Shown: piece after piece, positions 7,954-13,018 of the stretch
Layout of the letters: each line of letters opens with the position of its first letter
How positions within the stretch are numbered: position 1 is the stretch's first letter
NCBI GenBank assembly: GCA_023230525.1
Contig: JALNXE010000113.1
Location: forward strand, 1 to 13,018
Reading direction: 5' to 3'
Length of the DNA stretch: 13,018 bases
Origin: Desulfobulbaceae bacterium
Lineage (GTDB): Bacteria; Desulfobacterota; Desulfobulbia; Desulfobulbales; SURF-16
Notes under the pieces: model-generated
What the model saw: the letters and a program-made list of their open reading frames with translations, nothing else
What the model was told of the DNA's origin: nothing
Database searches by the model: none
Position numbers and translations under genes: made by a program

Positions 7954-9210
7954 ATGAGCAATCAGCAGGATTCCCACTGGATTTTTGATCGTGATTACTG
8001 CGGCCGCATCCTCAAAGGCGAGTTCGGCAACGACCTCAAAAAACGGGTCGCCGGGGCCATCAGTCTCTTCCGCAGTTTCAACGTCAACGCCAATCCTTCC
8101 ATTCCCTATATTTCCGCCTGGCGCGAGAACTCCGATAAATCCATCTGGTATGAGTTTGTTGGCAACCGCCTGCTGCAGCTGCTCGGCTGCCAATCCTGCG
8201 AGGTAGCGGAAATCTTCCGGGACAGCGTCCTGCAGCGTCTCACCTACCATTACGGATCCGAAAACGGGAAAATCAACAAGAAAATTCTCGAGCACCATGA
8301 CCTGGCGCAGCTCCAGGATCAATTGCGCCATGAGGGGAAAAGCAAGGGCACTATTGAAGCTGTTTACAAGATATCGTTACCAGGCCGGCCGGCCATCTGG
8401 TTGAAGGACCAGGCCTCGGTGGAATCCTTTGCCGGGGACCATGTCTGCCTCTCCTGCGGTTCCCTGACGGATGTCACCATGGAGATGATGGCCGAGGAAC
8501 AGGAGCAGCAGGAAAAAGAGCTGCTGCGCAGCCGGCATGCCGAACTTGAACAAAAGATCGAGCAGCAGAACAAGGAGCTGTGGAAGATGCAGCTGGAGAT
8601 GATCTACCGCCTGGCCCAGGCCGCCCAGTTCCGGGACAGCTGCACCGGACCGCACATCACCAAAATGAGTCATTACTGCGACATCCTTTCCCAGGCAGCC
8701 GGCTTAAGCGAAGAGGAGCGGCAGCTGATTTTCCATGCCACGGCCATGCACGATGTGGGCAAACTGGGCATAGCCGAGTCCATTCTCCACAAGCCGGGCA
8801 GGCTCACCGAACAGGAATTCGCCATCATGAAGAGCCACAGCATCATCGGCGCAAAGCTGCTCTCAGGCAACGACTCGCCCCTGCTGAAAATGGCCAAGGG
8901 CATTGCCCTCACCCACCATGAACGGTGGGACGGCACCGGCTACCCAACCGGCCTCAGCCGGGAAGAAATCCCCCTGCCCGGCAGGATCGCCGCCATCTGC
9001 GATGTCTTTGATGCCCTGACCTCTGAACGCCCCTACAAACAGGCCTGGAATACCGACCAGGCGTTTTCCGAGGTGGAAAAAGGCAAGGGTTCGCAGTTCG
9101 ACCCGGAACTGGTGGATCTTTTTCTTACCAGGAAAAGCGATATCGCCTCCATCAAACAGCGCTTAGCCTCCAGCCAGCACCTTGCCTCATCTCAACTTTT
9201 CAAACAATGA
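7954..9210 (+). CDS. PAS-like/HD-GYP protein, probable c-di-GMP phosphodiesterase
   Basis: The 418-residue cytoplasmic protein has no membrane segment. Residues about 55-178 look like a PAS domain ending in a PAC-like stretch (VYKISLPGRPAIWLKDQA, later SCGSLTDVTME); the ligand is unknown and several Cys residues lie in this part. Residues about 178-215 are a charged coiled coil. Residues about 215-395 form an HD-GYP domain with HD at 266-267 (MHDVGKLGI) and the signature HHERWDGTGYP (321-331), followed by ICDVFDALTSERPYK. Such domains hydrolyse c-di-GMP to pGpG or GMP using a bound metal centre. ATG 7954 is preferred because GAGGTG lies 6 nt upstream; a GTG at 7945 would add three residues. 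It faces away from typA and has its own promoter. Confidence 0.93.
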   Translation: MSNQQDSHWIFDRDYCGRILKGEFGNDLKKRVAGAISLFRSFNVNANPSIPYISAWRENSDKSIWYEFVGNRLLQLLGCQSCEVAEIFRDSVLQRLTYHYGSENGKINKKILEHHDLAQLQDQLRHEGKSKGTIEAVYKISLPGRPAIWLKDQASVESFAGDHVCLSCGSLTDVTMEMMAEEQEQQEKELLRSRHAELEQKIEQQNKELWKMQLEMIYRLAQAAQFRDSCTGPHITKMSHYCDILSQAAGLSEEERQLIFHATAMHDVGKLGIAESILHKPGRLTEQEFAIMKSHSIIGAKLLSGNDSPLLKMAKGIALTHHERWDGTGYPTGLSREEIPLPGRIAAICDVFDALTSERPYKQAWNTDQAFSEVEKGKGSQFDPELVDLFLTRKSDIASIKQRLASSQHLASSQLFKQ

Positions 9211-9307
9211 TCGAGCCCGGGTCTTTCTTTTACGAATGAGAGATCACTTAAAGATCGCCTGCCCCGGGATACAAAAATGAGAAATTATTTCTGCATGTTT
9301 CCCATAG

Positions 9308-9315
9308 AAGGAGGT
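9308..9315 (+). promoter_or_regulatory. Strong Shine-Dalgarno site setting the DUF3300 start
   Basis: A perfect AAGGAGGT lies 3 nt before ATG 9319. It argues against the in-frame ATG at 9277, which would put 14 extra residues before the signal peptide. Confidence 0.85.
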
Positions 9316-9318
9316 ATC

Positions 9319-10782
9319 ATGAAGACCGCCACCATCTTTCATCTGCTCCTCTGCTTATTCCTCAATTTTTCCCTGGCATTCTGCCCCGCCCTGTTGCCGG
9401 ATCCAGCGCAGGCCCAGGACGATAATGCGGAGCCGGCCGAAAAATACAGCCGGGAAGAACTCGCCCAGATGCTTGCCCCCATCGCCCTCTATCCTGATAC
9501 GCTCCTGACCCAGGTTCTGATGGCATCGACCTATCCCATTGAAGTGATCGAGGCCGACCGCTGGCGAAAGACAAATCCGACACTGAAGGACGAGGCCCTT
9601 GATGAGGCGCTGCTGTCCCAGGACTGGGACCCCAGCGTTAAAGCGATCTGTCATTTTCCGTCGATCCTGGCCCTGATGAGCGAACGCATCAGCCAGACCA
9701 CCAACATCGGCAACGCCTTTCTCGTCCAGGAGGCGGAGGTCATGAACATGATCCAGGAACTGCGGGCCAGGGCCAGACAACAGGGCAACCTCTCCACCAA
9801 CGCCGAACAGAAGGTCCTGGTCGAAAGGGAGACGATCATCATCGAACCGGCCAATCCCAGGGTTATCTACGTGCCATACTATGATCCCTTCTCCATCTAT
9901 GGACCATGGTGGTATCCCGCCTACCCGCCCTATTACTGGGGACCACCGGGGCTGGGCATCGGAGTCGGCATCTCATTCTGGCCGGGTTTTTACTTCGGTT
10001 TTTCCTTCGGCAACTGGAGCTATTTCGATTGGCACCACCATTCTATTTACATCCATGTGCACAAACGGCCACGATACGTCAGCCATGACCGGTGGGTGAC
10101 ATCACCCGGCCCCTGGCACCACGCTCCCAGGCACCGGCGGGGCGTGGCCTATCGCGACAAGTACACGGCCCATAAATACGGTCAGCAACCCCGCCGGCCC
10201 GGGGAGGTCAGGCCAGACGCCCGAGGTTTTTCCGAAGCAGAGGCCCCGGACAGGGACAGAGACGGGCGGCGCGACGACGGCCGGGCCAGGATTGACCGGG
10301 ACAGGCCAGTGGATGAGCGGGACAGAATCCAACCCGACCGGCAGGAACGGCAGCGGATCGAACCCCGGCAGCCGAGCCGTGAACAAGCTGCCCCTGAACT
10401 GCAGCAACAACAGCAAATTCAGCGAGGACAACAGGAACGGGCCAGAACCGAGCGTACCCAGCAGGAACAGGGCCGGGCTGAACAGGATCGGCAGATGCGG
10501 CAGCGGGCCGAACAGGAACAGCGGGCACGCCAACCGGCTGACCGCAGCCGGGCCGTCCAGCGCGAGCAGGCGCCGGTTCAAAGCCGCGACAACATCTTCA
10601 ACCGGGTCGACAACGGCAGCAGGGAACGCAAGTCAGGCGAGCGCGGCCAGTCCAGCCGGCAGCAAAGCCGGGGCGGTTACTCCCCCGGCCAGGGCAGCTG
10701 GGACGACGAGAATGCGGGCAGCCGCCCAAACCGGGGACGCGGCGATGGAGGCCGTGACGACCGGAACCGCTCCAGAAGGTAA
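9319..10782 (+). CDS. Exported DUF3300 protein with long Arg/Gln/Glu-rich tail
   Basis: The 487-residue precursor starts with a signal peptide (hydrophobic core about residues 6-27, likely cleavage after PAQA near 32), so it is exported. Residues about 42-260 match the DUF3300 family: YSREELAQMLAPIALYPDTL, then VIYVPYYDP, followed by a Trp/Tyr/Pro/Gly-rich stretch (about 190-240) and a His-rich patch (HHHSIYIHVHKRP). From about residue 290 to the end the protein is low-complexity and very rich in Arg, Gln, Glu and Asp (repeated variants of EQ.RA and DRDR), probably disordered. The function of DUF3300 is unknown. The stop is 47 bp before the DUF2950 gene, and these two families often occur side by side, so an operon is likely. 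The tail is much longer than the conserved domain needs and may bind an acidic or polymeric surface; that is speculation. Confidence 0.9.
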   Translation: MKTATIFHLLLCLFLNFSLAFCPALLPDPAQAQDDNAEPAEKYSREELAQMLAPIALYPDTLLTQVLMASTYPIEVIEADRWRKTNPTLKDEALDEALLSQDWDPSVKAICHFPSILALMSERISQTTNIGNAFLVQEAEVMNMIQELRARARQQGNLSTNAEQKVLVERETIIIEPANPRVIYVPYYDPFSIYGPWWYPAYPPYYWGPPGLGIGVGISFWPGFYFGFSFGNWSYFDWHHHSIYIHVHKRPRYVSHDRWVTSPGPWHHAPRHRRGVAYRDKYTAHKYGQQPRRPGEVRPDARGFSEAEAPDRDRDGRRDDGRARIDRDRPVDERDRIQPDRQERQRIEPRQPSREQAAPELQQQQQIQRGQQERARTERTQQEQGRAEQDRQMRQRAEQEQRARQPADRSRAVQREQAPVQSRDNIFNRVDNGSRERKSGERGQSSRQQSRGGYSPGQGSWDDENAGSRPNRGRGDGGRDDRNRSRR

Positions 10783-10829
10783 GCCGGAAAATTCAGCTAT
10801 TGATTTTATCAAGAGAGAGAGGGACGCAG

Positions 10830-11804
10830 ATGATGGTACGGAAAACATTTACAGGCTGGATGTTGCGATCGACCCCCGGCGCCATGGCAATGCTCATGGC
10901 GATGCTGTTCCTGGCCGCCTCCGCCGCAACGGCCCAGGAGCCGGCCACCCCGAAGAGTTTCACCTCGCCGCAGCAGGCGGTGACCGCCTTGGTCGCCGCG
11001 GTAAAAGACAACAGCGAGGCCGGGCTGCTTGCCATCCTGGGCCCCGGTGCGGAGGAACTCATCTCCTCCGGAGACCAGATCGCGGACCGCAACGGCAGAG
11101 CGCGCTTCCTCAAGGCCTATGAGGAGAAAAACCGTATTGAACGGGAGAACGAAGACCGCGCGGTGCTGCTGGTCGGCACCAAGGATTACCCTTTCCCGCT
11201 GCCACTGGTCCGTCAGAGCGGGGCCTGGCTCTTCGACACCAAGGCGGGCAAGGAGGAAATCCTCAATCGGCGGATCGGCAGAAACGAGCTGCATACCATC
11301 GAAGTGATGCATGCCTATACCGATGCCCAGCGGGAGTATGCCTGCATGAAACGCCAAGGCGATGGCGCGGAGTTCGCCCAGAAGTTCACCAGCAGCGAGG
11401 GCAAGATGGACGGCCTCTATTGGCCGGCACAGCAGGGCGAGGCGGAGAGTCCTTTCGGCCCGCTGATCGCCAGGGCCACGAAGGAGGGGTATACGGGCGG
11501 CCTGGATAATGTCCCGCCCGAACCCTACCACGGCTATTATTTTAAAATCCTCAAGGCCCAGGGCGGACATGCCACCGGCGGCGCCTTTGACTATGTGGCG
11601 GACGGCAAAATGGTCCTGGGCTTTGCCCTGGTAGCCTATCCCGCCAAATACGGGGCCTCGGGCATCATGACCTTCATCGTCAACCAGGAAGGGGTTATCT
11701 ATGAAAAAGATCTGGGCGAGGAGACGGCCGGGACTGCGGCGGCAATGACCTCCTTTGACCCTGACGGCACCTGGCGCAGGTACGATGAGCCAGCCAAGCA
11801 ATAA
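10830..11804 (+). CDS. Exported DUF2950 protein
   Basis: The 324-residue precursor has a signal peptide (hydrophobic about residues 17-33, likely cleavage after AATA near 35). The mature part matches DUF2950: an early FTSPQQAVTALVAAVK segment, FDTKAGKEEILNRRIGRNEL near the middle, then YWPAQQGEAESPFGPL, PYHGYYFKIL and a C-terminal part with ALVAYPAKYGASGIMTFIV. The function of this family is unknown. GAGGGA lies about 5 nt before ATG 10830; a second ATG at 10833 is equally possible. It follows the DUF3300 gene, the usual partner, and its last 20 bases overlap the start proposed for the next gene, which suggests translational coupling. Confidence 0.9.
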   Translation: MMVRKTFTGWMLRSTPGAMAMLMAMLFLAASAATAQEPATPKSFTSPQQAVTALVAAVKDNSEAGLLAILGPGAEELISSGDQIADRNGRARFLKAYEEKNRIERENEDRAVLLVGTKDYPFPLPLVRQSGAWLFDTKAGKEEILNRRIGRNELHTIEVMHAYTDAQREYACMKRQGDGAEFAQKFTSSEGKMDGLYWPAQQGEAESPFGPLIARATKEGYTGGLDNVPPEPYHGYYFKILKAQGGHATGGAFDYVADGKMVLGFALVAYPAKYGASGIMTFIVNQEGVIYEKDLGEETAGTAAAMTSFDPDGTWRRYDEPAKQ

Positions 11805-13018
11805 CGCCAGGGTTTCCTCTGAAAGGAAACATACGTCATGGGCCGGAACACAATTCATAGTGGCGGGAAGCTTTATCGACGGCAGCGGCGCCGATGTGTG
11901 CAGGGACGTCTTTCTGGCAGTGCGGGACGGCATTATTACCGCCATTGGCTCCGCTGCGGACCTTCCCCGCAATGCCGGGACGGCAATCGCTGATTTTTCG
12001 CACTGTACCATTTTGCCGGCGCTGGTTGACTGCAGCGTCTCCCTGTCGCAATCGCCCTCCGTGGACAGGATGGTGCGGTTATCCATTGAAGAGGCCGGCT
12101 TGGCGGAAAAGGCGGCCATGGTGGAGCGGCATATGAGCTACTGCCATGCCCACGGAGTGCTGGGAGTGGCCGACAGCGATGATCTAACCGGCCTGATGGA
12201 ACGGTATCATGAAGGGATGGCGCAGGGAAGCATAATGGACATTCGATCATCCGGCGGTCTCTGCCGGAGCAGGCAGGATTGGGCAGCCGGCAGCACGGCG
12301 GACGGTGATTATCTCAAGATCGGTTATTCCGGCAATATCGAAGACGGAGAAGCCCCATATCCTCGATTTGACCATGAAGACCTGTGCCGCATTCTGCAGC
12401 ACAGAGGAGAAAAAAAGGCGGTGGTAGTGGCCAATGGCCGGCAACCGGTAGAGGAGGCCCTTGCGGCTGGGTGCGATGCCATCGAACAGGGATATGCCAT
12501 GGGCGAGGACAATCTCAGGAAAATGGCGGAAAAGAATGTGCTGTGGATTCCCAGCGTACTGCGGGCCAAGAATGCCTTGGACGGCGCGGGCGGCGGCGGG
12601 GATGTGAGCTGCCGCTTCTCCCAGCGTTATGTGGCACCAGGAAAATCGGACCCCGGTGCGGAGGCTTATTGGGGGAAAATGCTCGCCGGACAACTGACGC
12701 AACTGCGTTTTGCCAGAAAATTGGGCGTGACAACCGCCGTGGGAACCGGCGCCGGCAGTGTCGGCATACTCCATGGCGAGTCGCTGGTGGAGGAGATGAA
12801 ATTGTTCATCAAGGCCGGCAATTCACTGGAGGAGACCATTCGGTGCGCCTCGGAAAACGGTGCCCGATTCTTCGGCATGGAGAAGCTGGGAACGCTTGCT
12901 GTCGGGCGGCAGGCAACATTCCTGATTGCCAGGGGCACGGTGCAACAGCTGCCAAGAAAACTTTCCTATCTGGAAGGCATCTATGTTGACGGCGCACCCA
13001 GCACCACATACCGCAAAA
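11785..13018 (+). CDS. Amidohydrolase-fold protein lacking metal ligands, likely pseudoenzyme (3' end outside window)
   Basis: The frame is open for 411 codons to the right edge. The sequence follows the amidohydrolase plan: an N-terminal sandwich (FIVAGSFIDGSGADV, VRDGIITAIG), the barrel start LPALVDCSVS, a GVLGVADS turn, GDYLKIGYSGN, ANGRQPVEEALAAGCDAIEQG, VGTGAGSVGILHGESL, then NGARFFGMEKLGTLAVGRQA. The metal sites are lost. The usual HxH is Ser84-x-Ser86, HAHG is VANG (215-218), EHG is EQG (234-236) and TDAG is TGAG (321-324); Lys178 and His330 remain. Normal metal-dependent hydrolysis is therefore unlikely. No signal peptide is seen. The start is uncertain: ATG 11785 overlaps the DUF2950 gene by 20 bp and has only a weak ribosome site, and GTG 11860 is an alternative. 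The intact frame suggests a retained binding or structural role, but recent decay is possible. Confidence 0.75.
   Translation, partial: MSQPSNNARVSSERKHTSWAGTQFIVAGSFIDGSGADVCRDVFLAVRDGIITAIGSAADLPRNAGTAIADFSHCTILPALVDCSVSLSQSPSVDRMVRLSIEEAGLAEKAAMVERHMSYCHAHGVLGVADSDDLTGLMERYHEGMAQGSIMDIRSSGGLCRSRQDWAAGSTADGDYLKIGYSGNIEDGEAPYPRFDHEDLCRILQHRGEKKAVVVANGRQPVEEALAAGCDAIEQGYAMGEDNLRKMAEKNVLWIPSVLRAKNALDGAGGGGDVSCRFSQRYVAPGKSDPGAEAYWGKMLAGQLTQLRFARKLGVTTAVGTGAGSVGILHGESLVEEMKLFIKAGNSLEETIRCASENGARFFGMEKLGTLAVGRQATFLIARGTVQQLPRKLSYLEGIYVDGAPSTTYRK

Noticed and set aside
9212..9277. GATCG...CCCGGG occurring twice between the HD-GYP and DUF3300 genes, one copy a short palindrome
   Set aside because: The copies differ in spacing, the palindrome has no loop for a hairpin terminator, and no T-run directly follows a stable stem.
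10380..10570. Repeated CAGGAACAG/GAACAGG-like units as a possible tandem repeat array
   Set aside because: The units are irregular and simply encode the Gln/Glu/Arg-rich protein tail in frame, with no constant period.
10292..11122. A 276-codon plus-strand frame spanning the end of the DUF3300 gene and the start of the DUF2950 gene
   Set aside because: It overlaps two recognised genes in another frame and shows only low-complexity sequence.
10809..12119. A 436-codon open frame on the minus strand opposite the DUF2950 gene
   Set aside because: It is the complement of a clear family member in GC-rich DNA, has no recognisable motif, and is a shadow of codon bias on the other strand.

Overview
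The window looks like a chromosomal segment from a Gram-negative, probably anaerobic bacterium. The Desulfobacterota (Desulfobulbales-like) are my best guess. This is inferred from moderately high GC, exported DUF3300/DUF2950 proteins, a DegS-like envelope protease, a membrane polyferredoxin and several c-di-GMP proteins; no rRNA or other taxonomic marker is present. I see no insertion sequence, integrase, CRISPR array, tRNA or rRNA.

Left part (1-3153, minus strand). Read in the direction of transcription, the order is as follows. First comes a small membrane protein ending in a FliF-like FliG-binding tail (3153-2776), with a good sigma70-type promoter upstream. Next is a decayed 3' remnant of a magnesium transporter gene (mgtE-like, 2707-2513). 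Then comes a membrane-anchored HtrA/DegS-type serine protease with one PDZ domain (2498-1389). Last is a membrane polyferredoxin with two CxxxCP motifs and two Fe-S cysteine clusters (1360 to beyond the left edge). The last two genes are 28 bp apart and probably co-transcribed.

Middle (3287-5831, plus strand). A diguanylate cyclase with its own PilZ domain (GGDEF-PilZ) is followed by a YihY/BrkB-family membrane protein carrying a C-terminal winged-helix region. This pair converges on typA/bipA (7720-5930, minus strand), and a strong hairpin terminator lies between them. Beyond typA, a PAS-like/coiled-coil/HD-GYP protein (7954-9210) probably degrades c-di-GMP. The window therefore holds both a likely maker and a likely breaker of this messenger.

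Right part (9319-13018, plus strand). An exported DUF3300 protein with a very long Arg/Gln/Glu-rich tail is followed by an exported DUF2950 protein, a pairing known from many Proteobacteria. Overlapping the end of the DUF2950 gene is an amidohydrolase-fold protein that runs off the right edge. It keeps the family scaffold, but nearly every metal-binding and catalytic residue is replaced, so it looks like a pseudoenzyme. This is the most unusual gene in the window. The orphan FliF-tail protein is the second.
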